This document shows positions 56,043-64,000 of a DNA stretch of 64,000 nt, piece by piece. The DNA lies in assembly GCF_023008405.1 (NCBI RefSeq), contig NZ_CP095376.1:6242501-6306500 (forward strand), given 5' to 3'. The stretch is from Amycolatopsis sp. FBCC-B4732. GTDB taxonomy: Bacteria; Actinomycetota; Actinomycetes; Mycobacteriales; Pseudonocardiaceae. Position 1 is the first letter of the stretch; every line of letters starts with the position of its first letter. The notes beneath the pieces were generated by a model. That model saw only the letters and a program-made list of their open reading frames with translations. It had not been told where the DNA came from and made no database searches. Position numbers and translations under genes: made by a program.

Positions 56043-57398
56043 CTACGGAGCGGCCGGTCCGACGTCGGCTTTCGTGAGGGGAACGCGGGTCGCACCGGAC
56101 GCGAGGTACTCGTCGGCGCCGACGTCGTAGGCGCCGACGCGGGCCTGCAGGTCGAAGTCCTTCGCCGCGAACGGGTACGAGCCCACCCCGGCGTCGATCG
56201 CCGGGCTCCCGGCGGCCAGCCGGTACAGCCCCGCCGCGTCCTTGACCAGCTTCGGGTCGACCGAGCGCGACGGGATGCCCGCGGTGCCGCCGAAGGTGAT
56301 GTTGCCCTCGTACTTGACGGTCGACCCGCTCGGCAGCGTCACCAGCGTGCCGGACGTCCCCTTCACGACGTTGTCCGCGACCACGCAGTCCTTCGGCTTG
56401 AAGTCACCGCCGTCGCCGTCGATGACGCTGTTCGACCCCAGCACCGTGTTGTACGCGACGGTCACCCGATCGGGGCGGTCGTGGAGCTTGCTCGTCGGCC
56501 CGCTGTCGGCCTCGTCGCCGGAGCCGAACACGATCGCGCGGTCACCGGCATCGGCCACGTAGTTGTTCACGATCTTGTGGTCGTTGCCGTGGAACCGGAT
56601 GCCCGACCCGAACAGCAGGTTGCCCTCGACGACGCTGCGGTTGCCGTGGCGCAGCACGATGTAGCCCTTGCTGTCGCGGATCGTGTTGTAGCGCACGACG
56701 TTGTCGGACGACTTGACCGAAATGGCTTCGCTGTCGCCGTCGGCCTTCTCGAAGAGGTTGTTCTCGATCAGCGCGTTCGCCGAGTACGACTGGCGGTCGC
56801 TGAGGCCGAGCCGGATCGACTCGCCGCCGTTCGTCCCGCCGAACTGGTGGTTGTAGAAGTAGTTGTGGTGCACGTGGACGTGCTTCGCCATGCCGCCGGA
56901 CGGCCCGAGGACCTGCAGGAACACACCCTGGCTGGTGCGGTTCTGGAAGACGTTGCGGTCGAGCACGGTGTCGTCGCCGCTGACCGTCACCCAGTTGCCG
57001 CCGGTCGTGAGCTGGAAGTCGTTGCGGGTCAAGCGGTTGTTCGACGCGCCGGCCGGCACCGTCAGCGCGGCGCCGTTGCGGAACTTGAACCCGCGCAGCA
57101 CCACGTTCGAGACGCCGCTCGCGAAGGCGAACGTCTTCGAGCCGGTGATGGTGGCCTGGCCGGTGTGCTCGGCGGCGACGGTCACCGGCGCGGAACCCGT
57201 GCCGGACCGCTTGATCGACAGCGTCGAGCCCGCGGAATAGGAACCGTCGGCGAGCGCGATCGTGTCGCCGGGATTGGCCTTGTCGAGCGCGGACTGCAAC
57301 GCCGACAGCGAAGTGACCCGGATCGTCGCGGCCGAAGCCGCCGGGCCGGGGACGACGACGAGCGCCGCCGCGATCAGGGGAACGAAGAAAAGACGCAT
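56043..57398 (-). CDS. Secreted PL6 polysaccharide lyase (alginate lyase/chondroitinase-B type)
   Basis: A 451-residue exported right-handed beta-helix. Signal peptide about 1-23 ([20 protein letters not shown], cleaved after ASA). PL6 core: [23 protein letters not shown] (catalytic Lys) and IVLRHGNRS (catalytic Arg), then repeated N/NNY coil motifs. Acts by beta-elimination on uronic-acid polymers such as alginate or dermatan sulfate. It has its own promoter and is inserted in the rnc-fpg block. Confidence 0.88.
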   Translation of the reverse strand: MRLFFVPLIAAALVVVPGPAASAATIRVTSLSALQSALDKANPGDTIALADGSYSAGSTLSIKRSGTGSAPVTVAAEHTGQATITGSKTFAFASGVSNVVLRGFKFRNGAALTVPAGASNNRLTRNDFQLTTGGNWVTVSGDDTVLDRNVFQNRTSQGVFLQVLGPSGGMAKHVHVHHNYFYNHQFGGTNGGESIRLGLSDRQSYSANALIENNLFEKADGDSEAISVKSSDNVVRYNTIRDSKGYIVLRHGNRSVVEGNLLFGSGIRFHGNDHKIVNNYVADAGDRAIVFGSGDEADSGPTSKLHDRPDRVTVAYNTVLGSNSVIDGDGGDFKPKDCVVADNVVKGTSGTLVTLPSGSTVKYEGNITFGGTAGIPSRSVDPKLVKDAAGLYRLAAGSPAIDAGVGSYPFAAKDFDLQARVGAYDVGADEYLASGATRVPLTKADVGPAAP

Positions 57399-57441
57399 CC
57401 GCCCTACCTCTCAGTGGTTTCCAGCGCGGCGGATGATCATC

Positions 57442-57471
57442 ACGCTACTGAGGGGCGGGCGGAACCGTCAA
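57442..57471 (-). promoter_or_regulatory. Promoter of the PL6 lyase gene
   Basis: On the minus strand TTGACG (57471-57466), 18-bp spacer, TAGCGT (57447-57442), leading to the ATG at 57398. Confidence 0.5.
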
Positions 57472-57487
57472 CGGAAGTTCCCGGTGA

Positions 57488-58237
57488 TCAGGACTCCGGT
57501 TCGTCCTTCTTCTGGGCCTCGAGTTCGGCGGAGAGCGAACGCCAAGCCGTCTCGGCGGCCTTCTGCTCCGCTTCCTTCTTCGTCGACCCGGAACCGTCGC
57601 CGAGCGGACGCGAAGCGACCAGCACCGTGGCCGTGAACTCCTTGCGGTGGTCCGGCCCGGTGTCCTCGACCCGGTACTCGGGCACGCCGAGACCGGCCGA
57701 CGCCGTCAGCTCCTGCAGGCTCGTCTTCCAGTCGAGCCCGGCCCCGCGCAACGGCGCTTCGGCGAGCAGACCGTCGAAGAGGTGGTGCACGAGCTTGCGG
57801 GCGATCTCGATGCCGTGCGCGAGGTACGTCGCACCGATCACCGCCTCCAGGCCGTCGGCGAGGATACTCGCCTTGTCCCGGCCGCCGGTGAGCTCTTCGC
57901 CCTTGCCGAGCAGCAGGTGCGCCCCGAGCCCGCCCTCGCCGAGCCCGCGCGCGACCCGGGCCAGCGCGTGCATGTTGACGACGCTGGCGCGGAGCTTCGC
58001 GAGCTGGCCCTCGGGCAGGTCGGGATGCGTGGTGTACAGGTGATCGGTGACGACCAGGCCGAGCACGGCGTCACCGAGGAACTCCAGCCGCTCGTTCGGC
58101 GGCAGGCCCCCGTTCTCGTACGCGTACGAGCGGTGGGTCAGCGACAGCCCGAGCAGCTCGGGGTCGAGTGTGACCCCGAGCGCCTCGAGCAACGGCGCCG
58201 GATCGGCTGGTGGTCCCCCGGGCGTCTTGCCCCCCAT
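57488..58237 (-). CDS. rnc: Ribonuclease III
   Basis: dsRNA endonuclease for rRNA and mRNA processing, 249 residues. [15 protein letters not shown] is the catalytic signature, [12 protein letters not shown] the second acidic cluster, and [15 protein letters not shown] the dsRNA-binding helix. Follows rpmF by 13 bases. Confidence 0.97.
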   Translation of the reverse strand: MGGKTPGGPPADPAPLLEALGVTLDPELLGLSLTHRSYAYENGGLPPNERLEFLGDAVLGLVVTDHLYTTHPDLPEGQLAKLRASVVNMHALARVARGLGEGGLGAHLLLGKGEELTGGRDKASILADGLEAVIGATYLAHGIEIARKLVHHLFDGLLAEAPLRGAGLDWKTSLQELTASAGLGVPEYRVEDTGPDHRKEFTATVLVASRPLGDGSGSTKKEAEQKAAETAWRSLSAELEAQKKDEPES

Positions 58238-58250
58238 GTCGGCTGTCCGA

Positions 58251-58433
58251 TCAGGCGGGCTCGACGACCTGGCGGCCGTTGTGCTGGCCGCACGACGGGC
58301 ACGCGATGTGCTGGAGCTTCGGCTGCTTGCAGGCGCGGTTGGAGCAGGGCACCAGCTGCACCGGAGCCGCCTTCCACTGGCTGCGGCGGGAGCGCGTGTT
58401 GGATCGCGACATCTTCCGCTTCGGGACGGCCAC
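58251..58433 (-). CDS. rpmF: 50S ribosomal protein L32
   Basis: 60 residues, [20 protein letters not shown] with zinc-type CSNRAC...CPSCG pairs. Zinc-binding (C+) form. Lies between the DUF177 gene and rnc, as usual in actinobacteria. Confidence 0.97.
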   Translation of the reverse strand: MAVPKRKMSRSNTRSRRSQWKAAPVQLVPCSNRACKQPKLQHIACPSCGQHNGRQVVEPA

Positions 58434-58521
58434 GAGTAGATCTCCTTAAGACGGTCTGCTCGCGGTCGTGCGAGCGAACTTTCTCACCGGATCGAGCTGG
58501 ACGCTCGTCAGGTTCTGCTTT

Positions 58522-59109
58522 TCAGTGGGGCCCGGGCATTTCGCCCGCGTTCTCGTCGAAGCGCTCGACGAGTGCGGCCCACCGAGGATCTATCTTCTCA
58601 TGCCCGTGTCCGGGCTCGAGATCGGCCCACTTGACGCCGCAGTCGATGCAGAGCCCGGCGCAGTCTTCGGTGCACAGCGGGGCCAGCGGCAGAGCCAGCA
58701 CGATCGCGTCGCGGACGGTGGGTTCGAGGTCGATCCGGTCGTCGACCAGCCGGGGGATCTCGTCCTCGTCGGTGGTCTCCTCCGTGGCCGACCCCGGGTA
58801 GGCGAACAGCTCCTGGACCTCGACCTCGACCTCTTCGGTCAGCGGGTCGAGGCAGCGGGCGCAGGCGCCCTTGGCGATCGCCGTGGCGGTGCCGCTGACC
58901 AGGACGCCTTCGACGACGGATTCGAGCATCAGGTCGAGCTCGAGCTCGGAGCCCGCCTCGATGGTGATGACGTCGGGGACGCCGAGCGGCGTCTCCACCG
59001 GCACGCTGCGCTGGACGGCGCGGCTGAGGCCGGCGTGACGGCCGAGCTCACGGGTGTCGATCACCCAGGGGCTTCGGTCGTCGAGCTGGGGGGTCTTGTT
59101 CTCGGACAT
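58522..59109 (-). CDS. DUF177/YceD protein
   Basis: A 195-residue protein with Cys pair ARCLDP and CTEDCAGLC...CG of the YceD family, associated with 23S rRNA or L32/fatty-acid gene clusters. Position directly before rpmF is conserved across bacteria; proposed to help 23S rRNA accumulation. Confidence 0.93.
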   Translation of the reverse strand: MSENKTPQLDDRSPWVIDTRELGRHAGLSRAVQRSVPVETPLGVPDVITIEAGSELELDLMLESVVEGVLVSGTATAIAKGACARCLDPLTEEVEVEVQELFAYPGSATEETTDEDEIPRLVDDRIDLEPTVRDAIVLALPLAPLCTEDCAGLCIDCGVKWADLEPGHGHEKIDPRWAALVERFDENAGEMPGPH

Positions 59110-59214
59110 CCAGTCCAGGGTACGCAGTGGCCGCCAGTGGTTCGGGCCCGGGACGGTGCAGGCCGGGCCGGCGGGGGTGCGCGAAGGGTCGCGAGCGCGT
59201 GGCTGAGAAGCTCG

Positions 59215-59943
59215 TCACACCTGGTAGTCGTACAGCGTGGGCCGGCCGCCGCCGCTCGGGAGGTTGGCCGGGGAACGCAGGTGGTTGCGGCCCGAATCCA
59301 CCGTTCGCAGCGTCGTCGCCAGCAGCTCCGAGAACTCCGCCAGCTTGCCGTCCACGTACGCGTCGCAGTCCTGGCGCTGGCGGTCGGCCTCCGCGTGGGC
59401 CTCGTCGACGATGCGGGCCGACTCGGCGTGGGCCGCCTGGACGACCTCCGTCTGGGCGACCAGCCTGGACTGCTCCGCGCGGCCGTCCTCGATGGCGCGG
59501 TCGTAGGCGTCGCGGCCGGCCTGGACCATGCGCTCGGACTCCGCGCGGGAGCGGTCGGTGAGGTTCTGGTACTCGGCCTGGCCCGCCGCGACCGTGCGGT
59601 CGGCCTGGTCGTGGGCGTCGGCGAGCATCGCTTCCGCGCGGGCGCGCGCGTCGGCCAGGATGCGCTCGGCCTCGTCGGTCGCCTCGGCGATCGTCCGCTC
59701 GGCCTCGGCGTTCGCGCCCGCCACCGCTTCGCCCGCTTCCTTGCGGGCGGCGTGGATCAGGTCGTCGCGCTTGTCGAGGACGTCCTGGGCGTCGTCGACC
59801 TCCGCCGGCAGTGCGTCGCGGACGTCGTCCAGGAGTTCCAGCACGTCGCCGCGCGGCACCACGCAGCTGGACGTCATCGGGACGCCGCGCGCCTCCTCGA
59901 CGATGGTGACGAGCTCGTCGAGCGCCTCGAAAACCCGGTACAC
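59215..59943 (-). CDS. SepIVA-like DivIVA-domain protein
   Basis: A 242-residue coiled-coil protein. N-terminal VYRVFEALDELVTIVEEA is characteristic of mycobacterial SepIVA (Rv2927c), followed by a long Ala/Glu/Arg-rich coiled coil (about 50-215). In mycobacteria SepIVA is needed for septation and polar membrane organisation. The gene sits upstream of DUF177-rpmF-rnc-fpg exactly as in Mycobacterium, which supports the call. GTG start at 59943. Confidence 0.88.
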   Translation of the reverse strand: MYRVFEALDELVTIVEEARGVPMTSSCVVPRGDVLELLDDVRDALPAEVDDAQDVLDKRDDLIHAARKEAGEAVAGANAEAERTIAEATDEAERILADARARAEAMLADAHDQADRTVAAGQAEYQNLTDRSRAESERMVQAGRDAYDRAIEDGRAEQSRLVAQTEVVQAAHAESARIVDEAHAEADRQRQDCDAYVDGKLAEFSELLATTLRTVDSGRNHLRSPANLPSGGGRPTLYDYQV

Positions 59944-60050
59944 GGCAACTCCAATCCCCTGTCGCTGTGACCAGTCTGCCCGCTGCCCGCGCCGAACCGG
60001 TGAAGGCGCACGGCGCCGGGCGTGTCCTCCCCCGGCGCCGCGGCCGGAGA

Positions 60051-60749
60051 TCAGGAGTTCAGGTCGACGCGCTTGAACGTGGCGTAGTGGTCGGGGGTGT
60101 AGGCCAGCTCGCCCGCCCCGCCCGAGATCACCCGGTCGTTCGTGCCCACCGCGAACAGCTTGTAGTAGCCGGACGCGCAGGCCGGGAGCACGCCTTCGCG
60201 GTTCTCGTACGTCGTCCCCGCCGAGGTGCCGTTCCGGGCGCTGTCCACGACCGCGCGGGCCGCCGCCGAGAGCTGCGAGTAGCCGATCTTCGCCAGGCCG
60301 GACAGGTCGCCGCACGCGTGGGTGGTGCCGCCGCCGACGTCGATCACCTGGAACGTCGCGTAGTGGTCGCCCGTGTAGAAGTACTCGCCGCCCGAGCCGG
60401 TCACGATGCGGCGCGTGCCGCGGGTGCTCGAACCCGGGGTCGGCACCGTGTACTCGTGGTAGTAGCCCGACGTGCAGGACGGGAGGATGCCTTCCCGGTT
60501 GTCGAAGACGACTCCGTCGTTCTTCGGGTACGGGAACGGGCCCCCCTTCTGGATCAGGTTGTACGTCGTCGTCGCCTCCGCCGGCAGCGACGAAAGCGCC
60601 TTGTGCGTGAAGCCCGACAGGTCCCCGCAGGAGTTCTGCTCCGCGACGGCGGGCGAACTCGTCACCGCTTCGGCGGCGGTGACCCCCGTGAACAACGTGG
60701 CCAGGAGCGCGAAGAGAACCGCGACCAGGCGTGATCGGTAGTTGGTCAT
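60051..60749 (-). CDS. Secreted protein with two RNase Sa-like domains, second one degenerate
   Basis: A 232-residue exported protein (signal peptide about 1-27). Domain 1 (about 41-138) closely matches Streptomyces RNase Sa: GPFPY, NREGILP, YYHEYTV with catalytic Glu99, RGTRR with Arg110 and Arg114, and GDHYATF with His129. Domain 2 (about 146-232) keeps NREGVLP, Arg206 and DHYATF (His221) but has Leu198 where the catalytic Glu should be (YYKLFAV), and the Arg loop is shortened. So one active guanyl-specific RNase is joined to a probable pseudo-RNase. Each domain has two Cys for its own disulfide. No barstar-type inhibitor gene is adjacent. Confidence 0.88.
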   Translation of the reverse strand: MTNYRSRLVAVLFALLATLFTGVTAAEAVTSSPAVAEQNSCGDLSGFTHKALSSLPAEATTTYNLIQKGGPFPYPKNDGVVFDNREGILPSCTSGYYHEYTVPTPGSSTRGTRRIVTGSGGEYFYTGDHYATFQVIDVGGGTTHACGDLSGLAKIGYSQLSAAARAVVDSARNGTSAGTTYENREGVLPACASGYYKLFAVGTNDRVISGGAGELAYTPDHYATFKRVDLNS

Positions 60750-60891
60750 TTTCGGACCGTAACCCGATCGGATGATCGTCAGAAGACGGGAACGTGAACT
60801 CCGCCACCCCGGGCGGCAAGTTCCGACGAACGTAGGGGGCCGAACGACGGGAACCGGGCGTCCCGGGTTGCGGGAAGTCCCTTGTGGAGGG

Positions 60892-61377
60892 TCAGGCCCC
60901 GAGCTTCGGGAACTTCTCCGTGAGGCGCTCGTAGACGATCGGCGGCACCAGGTGCTCGATGTCGCCGCCGAGCGCGGCGACCTCCTTGACCAGCGAGCTG
61001 GACACGAACCCGTACGCCGGGTTGTTCGCCATCAGCAGCGTCTCGACGCCGGTGAGCTCGCGGTTCATCTGCGCCATCTGCAGCTCGTAGTCGAAGTCGC
61101 TGACCGAGCGCAGGCCCTTGGCGATCGCCACGATGCCGTTGTCGCGGCAGTAGTCGACCAGCAGGCCTTCCCACGAGTCGATCCGCACGTTGCCGAGCTT
61201 CGCGGTGATCTCGCGGAGCATCTCGAGCCGCTCGGGGACCTCGAAGAGCCCCTTCTTCGACCGGTTCACCCCCACCGCGACGACGACCTCGTCGAACAGC
61301 TGGGCCGCCCGCTCGATGATGTCGAGGTGCCCGTTGGTGGCCGGATCGTAGGAACCGGGACAGACCGCACGCCGCAT
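60892..61377 (-). CDS. coaD: Phosphopantetheine adenylyltransferase
   Basis: Penultimate step of CoA synthesis: 4'-phosphopantetheine plus ATP to dephospho-CoA. 161 residues; AVCPGSYDPATNGHLDII carries the TxGH-type motif, and YGFVSSSLVKEVA the ISSTxVR-like motif. ATG at 61377. Paired with rsmD in the usual actinobacterial order. Confidence 0.97.
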   Translation of the reverse strand: MRRAVCPGSYDPATNGHLDIIERAAQLFDEVVVAVGVNRSKKGLFEVPERLEMLREITAKLGNVRIDSWEGLLVDYCRDNGIVAIAKGLRSVSDFDYELQMAQMNRELTGVETLLMANNPAYGFVSSSLVKEVAALGGDIEHLVPPIVYERLTEKFPKLGA

Positions 61378-61420
61378 GGCGCGGACGCTACCGTGCCGCA
61401 CCCCGTTTCCGCCGCGTGGC

Positions 61421-61981
61421 TCACGCCACAGGCGTGTACTCGGCCCAGAAGACCGCCGTGTCGCCGTACTTCTTCGCGCGCGAGGGCGCGAAGCCGGGCG
61501 GCCAGTCCGGCTCGCCGTCGCGAGCCGCGCGCTCGACCACCACCAGCGCGGCCCGGCCCAGCCAGCCGCCCGCGGCCAGCGCCGCCAGCACGGACCCGAG
61601 CGCCGCCGCGTCCACGGCGTAGGGCGGGTCGGCCAGCACCAGGTCGTAGGAAGCGGGCGCGGGCGCGGCGACGACGGCCTCGACCTGCCCGGCCCGGACG
61701 GTGCCGCCCAGGCCCAGCGCCGCGACGTTGCCGCGCAGCACCTCCACCGCGCGCCGGTCGGACTCCACGAACAGCGCGTCCGACGCGCCGCGCGAAAGCG
61801 CTTCGAGGCCGAGCGCCCCGGAGCCCGCGTAGAGGTCGAGAACGCGGGCGCCGTCCAGCTCCCCCGCCGTCTCCAGCGCGTTGAACAGGGCTTCCCGCAC
61901 GCGTTCCGACGTCGGCCGGGTGCCCTTGGGCGGCACCTTGAGCCGCCGTCCGCCCGCCGTTCCGGCCACGATCCTGGTCAC
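61421..61981 (-). CDS. rsmD: 16S rRNA (guanine(966)-N2)-methyltransferase
   Basis: A 186-residue SAM methyltransferase of the RsmD family. IVAGTAGGRRLKVP opens the protein, VLDLYAGSGALGLEALSRGA binds SAM (shown here as DLYAGSGALG), and the catalytic motif LADPPY is present. GTG at 61981 chosen for the family N-terminus. Followed by coaD. Confidence 0.94.
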   Translation of the reverse strand: MTRIVAGTAGGRRLKVPPKGTRPTSERVREALFNALETAGELDGARVLDLYAGSGALGLEALSRGASDALFVESDRRAVEVLRGNVAALGLGGTVRAGQVEAVVAAPAPASYDLVLADPPYAVDAAALGSVLAALAAGGWLGRAALVVVERAARDGEPDWPPGFAPSRAKKYGDTAVFWAEYTPVA

Positions 61982-62005
61982 CCCCCGATTGTGCGGCAGC
62001 GCCTT

Positions 62006-62060
62006 GCGGGGCCGCGCCCCGCACCCCACGCCGGGGGCTCCGCCACCCGGACCCCCGCCG
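62006..62060. repeat. GC-rich hairpins in the rsmD-helD gap
   Basis: GCGGGGC-cgc-GCCCCGC (62006-62022) and a GGGGGC...ACCCCCG hairpin (62033-62057) in the divergent spacer. Similar in style to the element at 21239-21285. Confidence 0.5.
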
Positions 62061-62173
62061 GCATTCGATGACACGGGGCACTGATGGCCGGGACATCGGT
62101 GTGCGGGCGGAAGCCGACGCGTAGAGTCGTTCTTCGCCCTCGGAGGCGATCCAGAGCTGTCAAGGAGCCATGC

Positions 62174-64000
62174 GTGTCGGAACCTCGGGTCAGACGGGCC
62201 GAGATCGCCATCGAACAAGCCCACGTCGATCGCGTGTACACCCGTCTGGACGAACTGCGTGCCCAAGCCGAGGCGATGCGCACGAAGGGCTACGAGATCG
62301 GCCAGGGCGCGCAGCGCGAGGCGATCTTCGAACAGGCGTCGATGCTGTTCGAGCGGGACATGATGGTCTACCACGCCAATCAGACGCTCCAGACGCTCGA
62401 CGCCGAGTACGAGGGGCTCGTCTTCGGCAGGCTCGACCACCTCGACGACGCCGAACGCACCTACGTCGGCAGGCTCGGCATCCGCGACGCCGAGTTCGAC
62501 AACCTCGTCACGGACTGGCGCGCGCCGGCCGCGGCCGCGTTCTACCAGGCCACGGCCGAGGAGCCGATGGACGTCGTGCGGCGGCGGGTGATCCGCTGCT
62601 CCGGCCAGAACGTCCTCGACGTCGACGACGACGTGCTGATCGCCGACGCCGTGCCCGAGGACATGCAGATCGTCGGCGAAGGCGCGCTGATGGCCGCGCT
62701 GGGGCGTTCGCGCGGCGAACGCATGCGCGACATCGTCGCGACCATCCAGAAGGAGCAGGACGAGGTCATCCGGGCGCCGTGGCGCGGCGTCACCGAGATC
62801 ACCGGCGGGCCGGGCACCGGCAAGACCGCCGTCGCGCTGCACCGCGCGGCCTACCTCCTCTACCGCTACCGCCGCCAGCTCGGCGGGGCCGGCGTGCTCG
62901 TGATCGGGCCGTCCGGCGTGTTCACCAGCTACATCTCGCGCGTCCTCCCCTCGATGGGGGAGACGAACGTCGAACTGCGCGCGCTCGGCGAGGTCCTCGA
63001 CGGCCTGGAGGCGACGCGGCAGGACGCGGCGCCGCTCGCCGCGGTCAAGGGGTCGCTGCGGATGCGGAAGATCCTGCTGCGGGCGCTGCGGGACACCCCG
63101 CCGGAGGCGCCCGACGAGATGCGGATCGTCTACCGCGGCGAAGTCCTGAAGCTGAACGCGCGCGACCTGGAGAAGGTGCGCCGCAAGGCCCACACGCAGG
63201 GCGCGCCGCCGAACCGGTCGCGGATCCGGGCCGCCGAGCTGCTGCTCGACGCGCTGGCGGCGAAGGCCGAGGAGTACGCGAAGGCCGACGGCAAGCCGTT
63301 CGAGCGGGCCGACCTGATCACCGAACTGGGCGAGCGGATCGACTTCCACCGGTTCCTGGTCGTGTGGTGGCCGGTGCTGTACCCGGCGCAGATCCTCAAG
63401 TGGCTGGGCGAGGAGAAGCGGCTCGCGGCGGCGTCGAAGGGCATCCTGAACCGCGGCGAGATCTCGATGCTGGCCGCGGACCTCGCGGACCGGTCGCGGG
63501 GCTGGTCGATCGCCGACGTGGCGCTGCTGGACGAGCTGCGCGTGCTGATCGGGCCGCCGCCGAAGCGCAAGCGCCGCCAGGTGATCGAGGTGGAGCCGCA
63601 GCGCTCCGGCGGGACACCGACGCGGCCCGAGCACTACGACGAGTACTCGCACGTGGTCGTGGACGAGTCGCAGGACCTCTCGCCGATGCAGTGGCGGATG
63701 GTCGGGCGGCGCGGCAAGTACGCGAGCTGGACCGTCGTCGGCGACCCGGTGCAGAGCTCCTGGCCGGACCCGGCGGAGGCGGCTCAGGCGCGCGACCAGG
63801 CGTTCGGCGTCAAGACCGCCCGGCGGCGGTTCACGCTGCGCACGAACTACCGGAACTCGGCGGAGATCTTCGACCTGGCGGCGAAGGTGGTGGCCGGGCA
63901 CGCGGAGTCGGGCGAGCTGCCGGTGGCCGTGCGCAAGACGGGCGTGGAGCCGGAGGTCCGCCCGGTGGAGGCCACCGGCCTGGCGTCGGCGACGCAGGCG
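62174..64000 (+). CDS. HelD/HelR-type RNA polymerase-associated ATPase (3' truncated by window)
   Basis: UvrD/Rep-like ATPase; 609 codons are visible and the frame is open at the edge. N-terminal coiled coil, Walker A GGPGTGKTAVALHR, Walker B VVVDESQDLSP, motif III VGDPVQSSW and motif IV LRTNYRNSAEIF. HelD-family proteins dislodge RNA polymerase from DNA; actinobacterial HelR gives rifamycin tolerance. GTG at 62174 with AAGGAG six bases upstream is preferred; the ATG at 62170 is in another frame. Full proteins are about 730-760 residues, so about 130 residues are missing. Confidence 0.9.
   Translation, partial: MSEPRVRRAEIAIEQAHVDRVYTRLDELRAQAEAMRTKGYEIGQGAQREAIFEQASMLFERDMMVYHANQTLQTLDAEYEGLVFGRLDHLDDAERTYVGRLGIRDAEFDNLVTDWRAPAAAAFYQATAEEPMDVVRRRVIRCSGQNVLDVDDDVLIADAVPEDMQIVGEGALMAALGRSRGERMRDIVATIQKEQDEVIRAPWRGVTEITGGPGTGKTAVALHRAAYLLYRYRRQLGGAGVLVIGPSGVFTSYISRVLPSMGETNVELRALGEVLDGLEATRQDAAPLAAVKGSLRMRKILLRALRDTPPEAPDEMRIVYRGEVLKLNARDLEKVRRKAHTQGAPPNRSRIRAAELLLDALAAKAEEYAKADGKPFERADLITELGERIDFHRFLVVWWPVLYPAQILKWLGEEKRLAAASKGILNRGEISMLAADLADRSRGWSIADVALLDELRVLIGPPPKRKRRQVIEVEPQRSGGTPTRPEHYDEYSHVVVDESQDLSPMQWRMVGRRGKYASWTVVGDPVQSSWPDPAEAAQARDQAFGVKTARRRFTLRTNYRNSAEIFDLAAKVVAGHAESGELPVAVRKTGVEPEVRPVEATGLASATQA

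Noticed and set aside
62170..62172. ATG as start of the HelD-type gene
   Set aside because: Out of frame with the ATPase; the GTG at 62174 is in frame and correctly spaced from AAGGAG.
61982..62173. Rifamycin-associated element before the HelD-type gene
   Set aside because: Only GC-rich hairpins are seen; no convincing match to the 19-bp inverted repeat I remember for that element.

Overview
The window is about 70% G+C, densely packed actinobacterial chromosome. The order sepIVA-like / DUF177 / rpmF / rnc / fpg near coaD and rsmD, a tandem glycine riboswitch on a gcv operon, many GTG starts with ATGA/GTGA overlaps, and DUF5709, HAAS/PadR and XRE/ImmA modules point to Pseudonocardiaceae. Amycolatopsis is my best guess (inference from gene content and repeat style, not proven). 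No rRNA, tRNA, CRISPR array, prophage or insertion sequence was seen.

Layout. 1-5.0 kb: a GH36 alpha-galactosidase cut by the window edge, a secreted SGNH lipase, and a hydroxyacid dehydrogenase/glycerate kinase pair. 5-8.2 kb: small cysteine-less HesB-like, DUF5709, GtrA and two DUF202 proteins, then a ShbA/SigD-type sigma factor. 8.3-17.8 kb: a complete non-phosphorylating L-fucose locus (mutarotase, dehydrogenase, lactonase, dehydratase, 2-keto-3-deoxyfuconate dehydrogenase, diketo-acid hydrolase, sugar ABC importer, FadR-type regulator) with a shared operator-like motif at its two control regions. 18-33 kb: an MFS drug exporter, a ferredoxin reductase-like flavoprotein, an AcrA1-like double reductase, a tiny transcription unit with a perfect hairpin, a membrane glycosyltransferase-like protein, a 136-bp duplication, a MocR regulator/O-methyltransferase pair, a class A PBP whose transpeptidase motifs are all altered, and a MarR/XRE/oxidoreductase regulon with three copies of one palindrome.

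33-41.6 kb: glycine/serine operon gcvP-gcvT-gcvH-glyA-lipA-sdaA behind a tandem glycine riboswitch; together it turns excess glycine into CO2, NH3, C1 units, serine and finally pyruvate, and carries its own lipoyl synthase. 41.7-48.3 kb: an XRE regulator divergent from a small membrane protein, a gamma-glutamyl-polyamine type catabolic operon (GS-like ligase, amidohydrolase, aldehyde dehydrogenase, SDR) and a general-stress-like membrane protein, with several REP-like palindromes. 48.5-55 kb: alpha/beta hydrolase, PadR/HAAS pair, SMP-30 lactonase, and an XRE / ImmA-IrrE protease / MAB_1171c-like membrane protein module.

55-64 kb: the housekeeping block (fpg, rnc, rpmF, DUF177, sepIVA-like, coaD, rsmD) into which two secreted accessory enzymes have been inserted: a PL6 polysaccharide lyase between rnc and fpg, and a tandem-domain RNase Sa-like protein between sepIVA and coaD. 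A HelD/HelR-type RNA polymerase-associated ATPase runs off the right edge.
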